From Anaerolineae bacterium (GTDB lineage: Bacteria > Chloroflexota > Anaerolineae > Aggregatilineales > J027): DNA of 64,000 nucleotides. The stretch covers positions 1-64,000 of the forward strand of contig JAIOHL010000078.1 of the NCBI GenBank assembly GCA_019913005.1, written 5' to 3'. This document shows positions 8,134 to 18,200 of the stretch, piece by piece (the first letter of the stretch is position 1; every line of letters starts with the position of its first letter). The notes beneath the pieces are model-generated. The model saw nothing but the letters and a program-made list of their open reading frames with translations. It searched no databases and was not told the DNA's origin. The position numbers and the translations under genes were made by a program.

Positions 8134-9141
8134 TTATACCATTAATGTCGTGTACTGGTTCAACACCCGCCAAATTTTCCGCCGAATACGTTCAGGATAA
8201 ATGGGTTTCATGACAAAATCCACCGCATTTGCAACGTTAAAGGCCAATGTCCGGTCTTTATCTGTATCTAGGGTGTTCAGAATCAATATTGGAATGCGCG
8301 AGAGTTCGGGATCATTCCGTACCGCTGCTACTACTTTATAGCCGTGCATGTCCGGCATATCGAGACTGATGAGCAGCAGTGCTGGGTCAACATCTTGGAG
8401 CAGAGCAAGGGCCTCTTGGACGGTGAAGGCCGAAACCATTTCCTGCCCCAATGCCTCAACCACTTCACGGACGGTGGCGTGGGTCTCCATTTCGTGATCT
8501 ACACAAATCACCGTTTGCAGCTTAATCTTGGGTTCCAATTTGCGGACAAGGGGCTGATTTGGGATGTCGCCAAACAGCCGACCCGACACCAGCATGGGTA
8601 GTTCTTGGGAATTAAAACGCACCGCCTCCACCTTGAGTTTTGCCCCCAGATTGGTTAAGGCAGGCATGACCAATGTTTCAGCGTCCTCCGCCGAACCTAA
8701 CCGCGAAAATGGCTCATCATGGGCGTGGATGATAATGACGTTGTTCTGCCGCTCCGAGGCTCGATAGCGGTCGGCAAGCCCAATCTCATCGAGCCGTTCC
8801 TGCACAATTTCTACTTGGCTCATATCCAAGCCTGTTTGCACAAAATAATAAACGGCTATCCCCAATGTTTTTTGCAGGGTGCTAGTGGGGACGACAATCT
8901 CGTTTTGGGGGTCTTCGTGCAGCCAAACAAACGAATCATCGTAACGGTCTATCACTCCCTGTGCCTTGAGGAGTTCAAGCTCCACATCTTCGATTTCAAA
9001 GCTGATGTCAAGACTGCTGTAGGTGCGTTCTGCCCCGGTGAGGAGTTCTTGGACACGATCCATGCCACGCTGTACCACCCATGTGCCATCCTCTAGGGTG
9101 AAAAAATAGTGGCGCGGAATCGGGGCAGAACGAGAATTCAA
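8134..9141 (-). CDS. Response regulator with a C-terminal receiver domain and novel N-terminal region
   Basis: Residues about 210-330 form a CheY-like receiver: acidic pair in CVDHEMETH, phospho-acceptor Asp in SLDMPDMHG, switch position in ILNT, and conserved Lys in VMKPI. No DNA-binding domain follows. The first 200 residues contain an acidic segment and a mixed alpha/beta region that I do not recognise; it may be a PatA-like effector region. The ATG overlaps the stop of the AAA ATPase gene (ATGA, 9138-9141), so the two proteins are probably made together and may work together. Confidence 0.8.
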   Translation of the reverse strand: MNSRSAPIPRHYFFTLEDGTWVVQRGMDRVQELLTGAERTYSSLDISFEIEDVELELLKAQGVIDRYDDSFVWLHEDPQNEIVVPTSTLQKTLGIAVYYFVQTGLDMSQVEIVQERLDEIGLADRYRASERQNNVIIIHAHDEPFSRLGSAEDAETLVMPALTNLGAKLKVEAVRFNSQELPMLVSGRLFGDIPNQPLVRKLEPKIKLQTVICVDHEMETHATVREVVEALGQEMVSAFTVQEALALLQDVDPALLLISLDMPDMHGYKVVAAVRNDPELSRIPILILNTLDTDKDRTLAFNVANAVDFVMKPIYPERIRRKIWRVLNQYTTLMV

Positions 9142-10484
9142 TTACTGCCTCCGGTGGTGACGGGCTTGTATTCACCCGATAGATTCACAAAGTAGGCGTC
9201 GGCGGCTTTATCAATCAAATCTTTAGTCAATTGGGGCGGGCGATTAAGATAACGGGCGATGTCCAGTAATTGGTCAAGGATGTCACGTGGATGGACGGAA
9301 CGCAGCGGGCGATTATATTTCAGATACCACTCTTGGATGAGATAGGCCAGCGCTTTTTCATCATAGGGCACACGCTTGACTTGGCACATACGTTTAAAGA
9401 TTTCACGGAACTGCTCAAAGGTGGGATCACCAATCTCAATCTTGTGCGGAATACGGCGTAGAAAGGCCTCGTCTACCAAATTGGCAGGCGGCAGGTTGGT
9501 GCTAAACACAATCAACACATTAAACGGGATTTCGATTTTCCGTCCGGTGCTGAGGGTCAGGAAGTCAATGCGGCTTTCCAGCGGGACGATCCAGCGGTTC
9601 AACAGGTCTTGGGGGCGCATTTGTTGGCGACCAAAGTCGTCAATGAAGAACATGCCGCAGTTGGCTTTGAGTTGGAAGGGCGCTTCGTAATATTTGTTGA
9701 TGGGGTCGTATACAAGGTCAAGCCCTGCCATCGTCAATTCACCACCGACCATAATGACCGGACGTTTGATCTTGATCCAACGCGGATCACGCCGGACGCC
9801 TGTCTGGGTGCGGTTGATTTCTTCGGGTATTTCGACAATTTCATGGTTGACGTTATCATAGACACGAATCACCTGACCATCTACGTCAATCGCATAAGGA
9901 AGCCACAAATCTTCGCCCAATACAAAACGGGCGGCGCGGGTGGCAAAAGTGGTCTTCCCATTTCCGGGTGGGCCGTGCATAAAAATGGCTTTGCCAGAGT
10001 TGATGGCAGGGCCGATTTTGTCCAGCATGGCGTCCCCGACAACCAAATCCTCAAAGGCTTTGACTAGGCCTTCACGCTGCACCAATGGGCGATTGTACTG
10101 TGCCTTGACTGCATAGACGTATTGGGCCAGCGTAACCGGACACGGGCCAGCATACATATTGCGTTCGGTGGCTTCTTGGGCTTTGGACGAACCTTTTTGG
10201 GAAATGAGGTATTCGTAAGAGGCTTCACTTATACCAGCCGCACCGCGCACCTCAATCCATTTTTCGCGTTTCATAAAATCAATCACGCGATCCACGACGC
10301 CGGTATAGGGCAAACACATTCGATCAGCAAGTTGCTGTCCACTGAGATAACCTGAAAAATAAATCGTCTTAATGGCAAGGTCGGTCAAGATACCCATGTT
10401 GAGTCCGGTATCTTCCACCGTCCGCATGGCTGGCGGATTCCATTGTTTTTTAGCGCCAAGCGAACCTGTTCCGGGTGAATTCAT
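9138..10484 (-). CDS. AAA family ATPase
   Basis: The 448-residue protein has an N-terminal winged-helix-like region (about 30-95: SGYLSGQQLADRM, then VIDFMKREKWIEV) and an AAA core. Walker A is GPPGNGKTT (about residue 170), Walker B is MFFIDDFGRQ, sensor 1 is VLIVFSTNL, and an arginine finger is plausible in EAFLRRIPHKIEIG. The C-terminal lid is helical. AGGAG precedes the ATG. It is translationally coupled to the response regulator downstream. Comparable ATPases in Chloroflexota have no assigned function; a MoxR-like remodelling role or control of motility or secretion is possible. Confidence 0.85.
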   Translation of the reverse strand: MNSPGTGSLGAKKQWNPPAMRTVEDTGLNMGILTDLAIKTIYFSGYLSGQQLADRMCLPYTGVVDRVIDFMKREKWIEVRGAAGISEASYEYLISQKGSSKAQEATERNMYAGPCPVTLAQYVYAVKAQYNRPLVQREGLVKAFEDLVVGDAMLDKIGPAINSGKAIFMHGPPGNGKTTFATRAARFVLGEDLWLPYAIDVDGQVIRVYDNVNHEIVEIPEEINRTQTGVRRDPRWIKIKRPVIMVGGELTMAGLDLVYDPINKYYEAPFQLKANCGMFFIDDFGRQQMRPQDLLNRWIVPLESRIDFLTLSTGRKIEIPFNVLIVFSTNLPPANLVDEAFLRRIPHKIEIGDPTFEQFREIFKRMCQVKRVPYDEKALAYLIQEWYLKYNRPLRSVHPRDILDQLLDIARYLNRPPQLTKDLIDKAADAYFVNLSGEYKPVTTGGSN

Positions 10485-10508
10485 TGGCGGCTCTCCTGTG
10501 TAATGGGT

Positions 10509-11708
10509 TTATGATGGCTGGACAGCAGATGATAAATATTCAAAGAATCGTGCGCTGTCCTGTTGGTTATTATAGCAATGTAGCGACAGACGCAAAAATG
10601 GGTGACCTACCGCATCCAAATGTCTGACAATTGGGATGTCATGGTCGCCTAGATATTTCACAATGCGATCTGTCTCTTCGGTTGTTTCGGCGACCTTAAA
10701 CGTCACAATCGAGCCATGTAGGGCAGGATCGCGGGGGGTGAGGATTTCATAACCGCGTGCATCCAACTCATCCATGAAATACCCCGCTAATTGAGTGGTA
10801 TAGGTATCAATATGGTGAACCCCCAGTTCATTGATAAGCGAGAGGCTACTGACGACAGTGAAAATCCCCGGCACATTAAACGTTCCGGTCATGAACCGTA
10901 ATGCCCCTTGACGCGGGGTCATAGCATATTTCAACCAGTGCTCCCATCCCTCCACGTTATTGCCACCCACAAATGAGGGCTGCATTTGTTCGGCGATGTC
11001 GGGACGGATATATAAAAAGCCAATCCCGGTCAGAGCCAGCAGTGATTTTTGCCCGCCACAGGCCAAAATATCAATATGCATGGCTTGTACGTCAATGGGA
11101 ATATGCCCGATAGATTGGATCGCATCTACTGAAAACAAGATGCCACGTTCCCGACAATACGCGCCGAGGGCTGCCAAATCTGCACGTGCCCCGGTAAAAA
11201 ATTGCATGGAACTGACGGCGACCAAGCGCGTATTTTGATCTACAGCGGCGTCTAGGGCTTCGACGGTTAATGTCCCATGCTGCGGCGGGACAATTTTGCA
11301 GATCACGCCTTGCCGTTCCAGCGCCATCCAAGGGTAGGCATTGGCGGGGAACTCGACATCACAAAAAATGATATTGTCGCCGGGACGCCAATCAATTGCA
11401 CCTGCCACCAGATTGAACGCCAGCGAGTTGCTTTGCACTGGGCAGATGTCCGAGGCATGTTCGGCATTGATATAGGCCTTCAATTCATGGTGAAAACGCT
11501 CTAACATTGGAATGCCGTCCGTCCCGAAAAATTTACTGGCATTGTGGGCCATACGGTCAACCGCATATTGGGTGGCGCGGCGGCTGCGTTCGGGTAGGGG
11601 GGAGATGCCCGCATGATTGAGATAGGTCACGGTCTCAGTTAATGGGAATTCGTCACGGCGGAGGGTGGTAATATCGTAAACGGGGGTTACAGAAGTAGAA
11701 ATCGTCAT
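10509..11708 (-). CDS. PLP-dependent class V aminotransferase (cysteine desulfurase/CsdA-like)
   Basis: The fold-type I enzyme has TYLNHAGISPLPERS at the N-terminus. A PLP-binding segment FSVDAIQSIGHIPIDV supplies the Asp, and CGGQKSLLALTGIGFLYIR supplies the Schiff-base Lys. The catalytic cysteine loop typical of IscS/SufS is not evident, so it is more like isopenicillin-N-epimerase/kynureninase-type members. The start at 11708 is preferred because GAAGGA lies upstream; an in-frame GTG or ATG at 11753 would add 15 residues. It is the first gene of the minus run and divergent from the MBL-fold gene. Confidence 0.88.
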   Translation of the reverse strand: MTISTSVTPVYDITTLRRDEFPLTETVTYLNHAGISPLPERSRRATQYAVDRMAHNASKFFGTDGIPMLERFHHELKAYINAEHASDICPVQSNSLAFNLVAGAIDWRPGDNIIFCDVEFPANAYPWMALERQGVICKIVPPQHGTLTVEALDAAVDQNTRLVAVSSMQFFTGARADLAALGAYCRERGILFSVDAIQSIGHIPIDVQAMHIDILACGGQKSLLALTGIGFLYIRPDIAEQMQPSFVGGNNVEGWEHWLKYAMTPRQGALRFMTGTFNVPGIFTVVSSLSLINELGVHHIDTYTTQLAGYFMDELDARGYEILTPRDPALHGSIVTFKVAETTEETDRIVKYLGDHDIPIVRHLDAVGHPFLRLSLHCYNNQQDSARFFEYLSSAVQPS

Positions 11709-11840
11709 GCAAAATTTTCCTTCGTTGTCAGCCAAGAGTTGAGCTTGCGCCATTGATTTTAACGCGCTGCTCTGATATAACCTAAACCGCCTTTATCCAC
11801 AGGGGGATATTCATCGGTAAATTTATCTTGAGAGGTCATT

Positions 11841-12470
11841 ATGATCGAGCATATCCATTGGTTAGGACATGCCAGTTTTCGGATTGACGGGCCGACCTGT
11901 ATCTACATTGACCCCTTCCGTATTCCTGCTGACTGCCCGCCTGCTGATGTTATTTTGCTCACACATGAACATTACGACCACTGTTCACCTGCTGACATTG
12001 ATCGCATCCTCGCACCCCACACACGTATCATTGGGGGAGAAGGCGTTGCCGAATTTTTGAAAGATGAATTTCCGGTAATGGTGCTGCGGCATTGGCAGAG
12101 TGTGAATGTGGGCCGCGCTAACATCAAAGCTGTTCCCGCTTACACCTATACCAATCATCATCCAGCGGCGCGAGGTGATCTCGGCTTTGTCATTGCGATG
12201 AACTTTCAAGACATCTACTATGCCGGGGATACCGATTTCGTTGCGGAACTCAAGCGGGTACGCTGTGACATTGCGATTTTACCTGTCAGCGGTAAAGATG
12301 GCCTTATGACGATGGATAGCGCCAAAGACCTTGTAAAAACGATGCGCCCCAAATATGTCGTCCCCAGTCATTTTGGCTCGGTGGAAGGTGGCACCCTGTT
12401 GGATGCCAAAGCCCTAGAGACCACCCTCAGCGATGTAGCAAAAGTGGTCTGGTTACAGGCGACTGTTTAG
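11841..12470 (+). CDS. MBL-fold metallo-hydrolase (UlaG-like)
   Basis: The 209-residue metallo-beta-lactamase fold protein carries HEHYDHCS (the HxHxDH metal motif, residues about 41-47). Further ligands are expected at the HHPAARGDLG and YAGDTDFV segments and at VVPSHFGS near the end. The family includes UlaG-like lactonases and many uncharacterised hydrolases of Chloroflexota. AGAGG lies before the ATG. It ends in TAG, and its last 4 bases overlap the convergent phosphoesterase gene. Confidence 0.88.
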   Translation: MIEHIHWLGHASFRIDGPTCIYIDPFRIPADCPPADVILLTHEHYDHCSPADIDRILAPHTRIIGGEGVAEFLKDEFPVMVLRHWQSVNVGRANIKAVPAYTYTNHHPAARGDLGFVIAMNFQDIYYAGDTDFVAELKRVRCDIAILPVSGKDGLMTMDSAKDLVKTMRPKYVVPSHFGSVEGGTLLDAKALETTLSDVAKVVWLQATV

Positions 12471-13009
12471 GCTAGGTCTGCTAGTTGAACTAAACGCCCT
12501 GTGTGTGTGTTGGGGTCATAAATCCCGAAAGATGCCACCCCCGTGCCGGGATTGGTCATTTCCAACAGCGTGCCGGGGTTCATGCTCAAAACGTTCCCCA
12601 CCAACTCGACTTTGGCGATGTGGTTATGACCATAGAAAACCACATCGTAATCCCCACATTTGACCAATGCCTCAACCAATTTGGGGGCTGTGCCGTGATA
12701 GACCGCGATACGTTTGCCATATTCATTGAGGGTCAAGAAAACATCTTCCATTGTCAGGCGTAATCCGGCTGTTCTCACCTGATCGCCTACATTCCGATGT
12801 CCCCATTTCTCCGCATCATTGTTGCCAAAGACCCCATACAGAGGTGCGTTGAGTTTGGTGAAGTAGCGCAGGGTAAAGGGCGCGACCCAATCTCCGCAAT
12901 GGATGACCAAGCCGACCCGCTGCTCATTGAAATAGGCCACCACTTGATCGAGGTAATGCACTTGGTCATGCGAATCGGACAGAACACCAATGAGGGGATA
13001 AGAAGTCAT
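12467..13009 (-). CDS. YfcE/MJ0936-family metallophosphoesterase
   Basis: All motifs of a calcineurin-like dinuclear phosphodiesterase are present: SDSHDQ (about residue 12), HCGDWV (about 37), GNND (about 62) and GHNHIA near residue 126. The length (180) fits the small YfcE group, which hydrolyses phosphodiester bonds of unknown physiological substrate. GGAGA precedes the ATG. It converges on the MBL-fold gene with a 4-nt overlap. Confidence 0.9.
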   Translation of the reverse strand: MTSYPLIGVLSDSHDQVHYLDQVVAYFNEQRVGLVIHCGDWVAPFTLRYFTKLNAPLYGVFGNNDAEKWGHRNVGDQVRTAGLRLTMEDVFLTLNEYGKRIAVYHGTAPKLVEALVKCGDYDVVFYGHNHIAKVELVGNVLSMNPGTLLEMTNPGTGVASFGIYDPNTHTGRLVQLADLA

Positions 13010-13025
13010 TTTAGAGGTCTCCTGA

Positions 13026-13055
13026 AATAAAAAGGACGGTTGTTTAGACCGCCCT
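13026..13055 (-). terminator. Terminator after clpX
   Basis: Read on the minus strand, AGGGCGGT (13055-13048) pairs with ACCGTCCT (13040-13033) around a 7-nt loop, followed by a run of T residues. It lies 20 nt after the clpX stop and ends the tig-clpP-clpX operon. Confidence 0.88.
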
Positions 13056-13074
13056 CTGATAATTTGAGAATGTT

Positions 13075-14361
13075 TTAGGCTGCCGTAGCAGTTTCAAACT
13101 CTAGACCGTTGTCTGTCCACTTTAAGGTCGTGCCTTTGGTGTCCACAATCACAGGGCGGGCTTCATGGCGAACGGCTTCTTCAGTGACGACGACTTTGGC
13201 GATGTTTTTGGTAGAGGGGATTTCAAACATCACATCCAGCAAGACGCTTTCCAAAATCCCGCGTAGGCTACGTGCGCCTGTTTCATACTTCATGGCAAGT
13301 TCGGATGCCGCACGAAGGGCCTCATCCGTGAAAGATAATTCGACGTTATCCAGCGCGAATAGGCTTTGATACTGTTTAATCAGCGCGTTTTTGGGTTCTT
13401 GCAGCACACGAATCAGTGCCTCTACTTCCAGCGGTTCGATATGGCACAATACAGGGAGACGTCCCACCAATTCAGGAATTAAGCCAAATTCCATCAGGTC
13501 ATCGGCCCGAATGTGCTTCAATACATCCGATTTGTTGCCGGAACTGCCGGGGCCGCTGGTCGAGCCAAAACCCATCGCACCCTTCACTCCGATACGATCT
13601 GCAATCACTTCTTCGACGCCGGAGAACGTGCCTCCACAGATGAACAAGATGTTGTCGGTGTTAATCTGGATGAATTCTTGATGGGGATGTTTACGGCCAC
13701 CCTGCGGCGGTACATTCGCCAGCGTCCCCTCAATAATCTTGAGGAGGGCCTGCTGGACACCTTCACCACTTACATCACGGGTGATGGAGGGGTTGTCGCC
13801 ACTCTTGCGGGCAATCTTATCAATTTCGTCAATGTAGATGATGCCTTTTTCGGCTCGGCTGATGTCAAAGTCGGCGGCTTGGATCAGACGCAGTAGGATA
13901 TTTTCTACGTCCTCACCTACGTAGCCCGCTTCCGTGAGGGCAGTGGCATCGGCGATGCAGAAAGGTACATCCAACAGACGGGCTAAGGTTTGAGCCAGCA
14001 GTGTTTTTCCGCAGCCCGTTGGCCCCACAATCAAGATGTTGCTTTTTTCGATCTCAACATCATTGAAATTGCCACCAGAGTTGATGCGTTTGTAATGATT
14101 ATAGACCGCTACACTGAGAATGCGTTTGGCACGGTTCTGCCCAATGACATAATCATCCAGATATTTTTGAATCTCACGTGGAGTCGGAATAGACTCGATG
14201 TGAAATTCGCTGGTGGTTACTTCCTGACTGAGGATGTGTTCACATAGACGCACACATTCATCACAAATGAATACGCCGTCTGGCCCTGCAATCAGGCGAT
14301 TAACTTCATCAGGCGATTTGCCGCAAAACGAGCAACGCGGCGGCCCACTTTCCTTGTTCAT
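13075..14361 (-). CDS. clpX: ATP-dependent Clp protease ATP-binding subunit ClpX
   Basis: ClpX unfolds substrates and feeds them to ClpP. The N-terminal zinc-binding domain has the four cysteines of CSFCG and CDEC (residues about 9-38). The AAA core has Walker A GPTGCGKT (about 112), Walker [10 protein letters not shown], and the IGF-type loop that contacts ClpP (here MGFGST). Length is 428, normal for the family. It follows clpP by 9 nt in the standard tig-clpP-clpX order. Confidence 0.98.
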   Translation of the reverse strand: MNKESGPPRCSFCGKSPDEVNRLIAGPDGVFICDECVRLCEHILSQEVTTSEFHIESIPTPREIQKYLDDYVIGQNRAKRILSVAVYNHYKRINSGGNFNDVEIEKSNILIVGPTGCGKTLLAQTLARLLDVPFCIADATALTEAGYVGEDVENILLRLIQAADFDISRAEKGIIYIDEIDKIARKSGDNPSITRDVSGEGVQQALLKIIEGTLANVPPQGGRKHPHQEFIQINTDNILFICGGTFSGVEEVIADRIGVKGAMGFGSTSGPGSSGNKSDVLKHIRADDLMEFGLIPELVGRLPVLCHIEPLEVEALIRVLQEPKNALIKQYQSLFALDNVELSFTDEALRAASELAMKYETGARSLRGILESVLLDVMFEIPSTKNIAKVVVTEEAVRHEARPVIVDTKGTTLKWTDNGLEFETATAA

Positions 14362-14370
14362 GATCTCGTC

Positions 14371-14994
14371 TTATTTATGATTATTCTTGGTTGGCGGTTC
14401 GAGAATGGTGTCAATCAAGCCATATTCCAGAGCTTGTTGAGCAGTCAGATACACGTCACGATCCGTATCTTGTTCGATACGTTCCAATGGCTGACCCGTC
14501 GTTTCCACAAAGATGCGGTTCAGCAAATCGCGCTGACGCAGGATTTCGCGGGCCTGAATTTCAATGTCAGTTGCCTGACCACCACCACCGGACTGCCATG
14601 GCTGGTGCATATGGATGGTCGCGTTGGGCAGGGCCATACGGCGGCCTTTGGTGCCACCCGTTAGCAGGACGGTACCAAAGCTGGCGGTCAACCCGACGGC
14701 CACGGTACGGATGGGGTTGGTGATGGAGCGCATGGTATCCAGAATTGCCAGACCGGAATAGATCACGCCGCCGGGGCAGTTGATATAAATCTGGATTTCT
14801 TTTTCGGGGTCTTGCTGATTCAGATAGAGCAGTTGGGCCACAATCAAGTTGGCGATTTGGTCGTGGATTGCGGAGCCAAGAATGATGATGCGTTCCTTCA
14901 AGAGCAGTGAGTAAATATCGTAGGCACGTTCACCACGTCCACTCTGCTCGATGACCATCGGAATAACACCACTATAGATTTGCGTTGGGTTCAT
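14371..14994 (-). CDS. clpP: ATP-dependent Clp protease proteolytic subunit ClpP
   Basis: This is a 207-residue serine peptidase that forms the tetradecameric proteolytic chamber. The catalytic triad is visible: Ser in TASFGTVLL, His in IHMHQPW, and Asp in [10 protein letters not shown]. The [10 protein letters not shown] segment forms the oxyanion and substrate strand. The ATG at 14994 is preferred because the family starts shortly before [19 protein letters not shown]. It lies between tig and clpX. Confidence 0.97.
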   Translation of the reverse strand: MNPTQIYSGVIPMVIEQSGRGERAYDIYSLLLKERIIILGSAIHDQIANLIVAQLLYLNQQDPEKEIQIYINCPGGVIYSGLAILDTMRSITNPIRTVAVGLTASFGTVLLTGGTKGRRMALPNATIHMHQPWQSGGGGQATDIEIQAREILRQRDLLNRIFVETTGQPLERIEQDTDRDVYLTAQQALEYGLIDTILEPPTKNNHK

Positions 14995-15097
14995 ATGTCG
15001 TCTACTGCGTCGTTGTTGCCGTAATCAAACAGGCAAACTTCGACGCTTTTCTCCCTTTCTTGTTGATACCCTATAGACACTCTAACGTTACATCACC

Positions 15098-16573
15098 TTA
15101 CTCAGTGGCTTCGCTGGCGGCCCTCTCAGCAACTTCGGAGGTTTCTTCAGCCAGCCCGGTGGTAGATTCATTTTGGCCCGCGTCGGCCTCATCTGGGCCA
15201 GTTGCAGGATTTAACCCTTTAGCAATGTCAATCAGGCGGCGGATAGTGCGCTGCGACACGAGGTCAATAGCAAGATTGCGCCGATTTTCGTCTTGGTACA
15301 GAAATTGACGGAACATCTCGCTTTGTGCGCCAAATTGCTCAAGGCGTTTTTCAATTTCGGCATCCACAGCGGCGTCATCCACCGTCAAGCCTTCTTGGTT
15401 TGCCAATTCGCTCATGATAAGAGAGCGGCGCAACCGATCAACGGCTCGTTCGCTATAGTCTTGGCGAAATTCATGTTCAGGCTTATTGATGAGTTTGAGA
15501 TAATCGGTCAATGGCACACCCACCCGTTGACGCAGGCTTTGATCTACATCGTTGAGCATGTCGTCAATGTAGTCTTCCAACATCAAATTGGGGTAGGTGA
15601 TTTCGGCAGTTTCCAATAGTTTATCAACAGCCTTGACGAAATATTCTTCATCGGCCATGCTGACCATTGCTTCGCGCAGATCTACGCGCAATTTATCACG
15701 CAGTCCGTCCAACGTTTTCACTTCGCCGTTGGTGGCAAGTTCCGCCAGAAAATCGTCCTTACCGGGCAGCGTCATGCTTTCGACTTTGTTAACGGTGATT
15801 TCAAAATTGACAGGTCGGCCTGCTAGTTCCTTATTTTCTTCATCTTCAGGGATGCTGAGGGAGAATGATTTTGTTTCTTCTTCCGCCAGACCCACCAACT
15901 GTGCCGAAAATTCGGGCAACAAATCGCGCTTGGGGTCTTCACGCAAAATCACTTCATAATTGGCCTCATCCATAAACACTTCGGCATGGTCATGTTCTTC
16001 GCCTTCAGCGTGTTCATGGTCGTGCTCATGTTCATGGCCTTCGCTGTCGGCAAAGACCCCACGAATCTTGAGCATCACCTTATCCCCCATTTGAGCGGGG
16101 CGTCCGGCGGCTTCGGCCACAGCCAAAGTTTCACGGGTGCGATCTACTGCATTTTCAACCGCTTCTTCCGTGACATCGGGTTCGTTGTAATCGAGACGCA
16201 GCGCACGATAATCGCCTAATTTAACTTCGGGGCGCTTGGGGACGATGAAGGTCAGGGTTAGCCCATCTTCCACGTTGAGGTCGGTAATCTCACCTGCTGC
16301 ATACGGTTGAATACCACTTTCGTCGAGGGCTTTGCCATAAATATCGTCGCCAATATCTTCAATGGCTTCACGAATCAATCCCTCGCGGCCCACCAAATTG
16401 AGTACCACATGATAAGGGGCTTTGCCGGGACGGAAACCGGGAATGCGTAACTCTTTTGAGACTTTGCGGGCGGCCCCACGCATGGCCTGTTCGACCCGTT
16501 CGGGGTCAACCTTCACCTTGAGTTGCGCGGTATGATCAGCGAGGTGTTCGACTTGCAGTTCCAACGTTTGCAA
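15098..16573 (-). CDS. tig: Trigger factor with a His/Asp/Glu-rich insertion
   Basis: Trigger factor is the ribosome-bound chaperone and prolyl isomerase. The N-terminal ribosome-binding domain has the signature GFRPGKAPYHVV (residues about 46-57). The FKBP-like domain and helical C-terminal arms follow, and the C-terminus is an acidic disordered tail. At 491 residues it is longer than usual because the FKBP domain carries a His-rich acidic insertion (about residues 180-200, repeats of H-E and H-D) that could bind metal. It is the first gene of the operon with clpP and clpX. Confidence 0.96.
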   Translation of the reverse strand: MQTLELQVEHLADHTAQLKVKVDPERVEQAMRGAARKVSKELRIPGFRPGKAPYHVVLNLVGREGLIREAIEDIGDDIYGKALDESGIQPYAAGEITDLNVEDGLTLTFIVPKRPEVKLGDYRALRLDYNEPDVTEEAVENAVDRTRETLAVAEAAGRPAQMGDKVMLKIRGVFADSEGHEHEHDHEHAEGEEHDHAEVFMDEANYEVILREDPKRDLLPEFSAQLVGLAEEETKSFSLSIPEDEENKELAGRPVNFEITVNKVESMTLPGKDDFLAELATNGEVKTLDGLRDKLRVDLREAMVSMADEEYFVKAVDKLLETAEITYPNLMLEDYIDDMLNDVDQSLRQRVGVPLTDYLKLINKPEHEFRQDYSERAVDRLRRSLIMSELANQEGLTVDDAAVDAEIEKRLEQFGAQSEMFRQFLYQDENRRNLAIDLVSQRTIRRLIDIAKGLNPATGPDEADAGQNESTTGLAEETSEVAERAASEATE

Positions 16574-16723
16574 TCCTTAAAAATGGGGTCTATTGACTGT
16601 TAATGGATTCAGTATTATACACGCCCTGTAAAGGGGTATCTAGCGCGATTTTGCGTTCTGATAAACTTTTTATATTGAGGTGAATAGAGCAACAAGAGGG
16701 CCTAAATGGAGTAGAAAAAAGTA

Positions 16724-16808
16724 TGGTGCGGAAGGTGGGACTCGAACCCACACGGATTACTCCACATGATCCTAAGTCATGCGCGTCTGCCAATTCCGCC
16801 ACTCCCGC
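16724..16808 (-). tRNA. tRNA-Leu (TAG)
   Basis: Read on the minus strand, the 85-nt RNA begins GCGGGAG and ends CTTCCGC-A-CCA, with a long variable arm as expected for Leu. The anticodon loop CTTAGGA gives anticodon TAG. The D-arm AATTGGCAGAC and T-loop TTCGAGT are canonical, and CCA is encoded. It stands between tig and the sensor-kinase gene. Confidence 0.95.
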
Positions 16809-16860
16809 GTGGTTGTGTAACACTATAGCAGAAAGCCCTGTCCCTGTCTAGGCTGACAGC

Positions 16861-18093
16861 CTAGATACCGTCGGAATCAAGATCGGCGATTGGCAACAGC
16901 AATGAAAATATACTGCCTTGTTTGGGGCGACTTTTCAGTTCAATATCACTACCCATCCCGCGTGCCAACATGCGGGCCAATGCCAAGCCAACCCCTGCAC
17001 CGTTATAGCGTTTGGCCGTGCCGCTGTCCACTTGAAAGAACGGCTCAAAGATTCTTTCTTGATATTGTTTGGGAACGCCAATACCCTCATCTTTGACACT
17101 GACGCGCACAAACGAATGTCCTAGATGATTTTCAAGACTTGTAAAGATATAGACCGGGGTATCATGTGGGCTGAATTTGAGGGCATTATCCAGCAGCAAG
17201 ATTAAAATGCGTGAGACGGCTCGGCGATCTGCAAATACGGGCAAGATTTCTTCTGGCACAAACTGAACGCGCCTAAAATCGTCGCGGTGGGACCAACTGC
17301 GGCGCAGATTGTTGATCGCTTGATGAATCGCGTCATTGAGCATGGTCGGGCTGGGTTTTAGATTTTCGACCAGATGCAGTTCCGAAATGTTACTTACCAG
17401 TTCCTCCATGCGCGTGACTGCCCCGGTTGCCATGCGGGCGATGGTTTGGTCGCGCTCAAAACTTGATACTTCTTTAATCACTTCTACAAGCATGGAGACA
17501 GCGGTTTTAATTTGCAGCATGGGCGTCCGTAATTCATGATTGACGCTTTCCATGATGTGATTTTTTAAGACCTCGGCTTGTTGGGCCATCTCAAGGGCAC
17601 GTTCCAATTCAAGGTTTCGTTTGCGTAGGTCTTCGGTTAGATCTTCATTTTTCTGGATGAGATCATCCAATTGAAATTTGGTTCGCAACAGGGCCTGTAC
17701 CCGCAATAGGAGGTCTTTTTCGACAACAGGTTTACGCAAATAATCGTCTGCACCGGAGAGCATCCCAGCCAGTCGTTGTCGTTCGGCCTCCACTTCTGTG
17801 ACAACAATGACTGGTAAATAACCAAGCGAGGCATCGCCGCGAATCCGTTGACAGACGTCTAGACCATCTAAATCGGGCATCGAGAGGTCAAGGATTACCA
17901 AATCGGGGCGCAGGTGAAAGATGATTTCGAGCGCGTTGCTACCACTATAGGCCACGCTGACTTTATATCCCATGCGTTCCATATACGCCTGTAGGTTGTG
18001 AGCTTCTTTGGGGTCATCATCCACAATGACAAGATGAGGCGGCTCATCACGAATTACAGCATCCTCTAGGCTTGTGGCAACTACTTGTACCAT
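16861..18093 (-). CDS. Receiver-histidine kinase hybrid signalling protein
   Basis: The domain order is receiver (residues about 20-140), coiled coil (145-190), HisKA and HATPase. The receiver has acidic DDDPKE, phospho-acceptor in VILDLSMPDLDG and Lys in RKPV. The H box is ESVNHELRTPM (about 208). The ATPase domain has N box LLLDNALKFSP, G1 DEGIGVP, and G2 GAGVGLALARM. There is no membrane segment, so it is a cytosolic kinase whose receiver is placed at the N-terminus. A partner regulator is not adjacent. The stop codon lies 52 nt from the tRNA-Leu gene. Confidence 0.92.
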   Translation of the reverse strand: MVQVVATSLEDAVIRDEPPHLVIVDDDPKEAHNLQAYMERMGYKVSVAYSGSNALEIIFHLRPDLVILDLSMPDLDGLDVCQRIRGDASLGYLPVIVVTEVEAERQRLAGMLSGADDYLRKPVVEKDLLLRVQALLRTKFQLDDLIQKNEDLTEDLRKRNLELERALEMAQQAEVLKNHIMESVNHELRTPMLQIKTAVSMLVEVIKEVSSFERDQTIARMATGAVTRMEELVSNISELHLVENLKPSPTMLNDAIHQAINNLRRSWSHRDDFRRVQFVPEEILPVFADRRAVSRILILLLDNALKFSPHDTPVYIFTSLENHLGHSFVRVSVKDEGIGVPKQYQERIFEPFFQVDSGTAKRYNGAGVGLALARMLARGMGSDIELKSRPKQGSIFSLLLPIADLDSDGI

Positions 18094-18200
18094 GTCATTA
18101 ACCTTGTAACCATGCGCGAATTTAGAGCGTGTATTGTATGCCGAAAATTTTTCGTTGGAAAACGATACCCCTAGCGTACTCCTTTTCGTTTGAAAATGGC

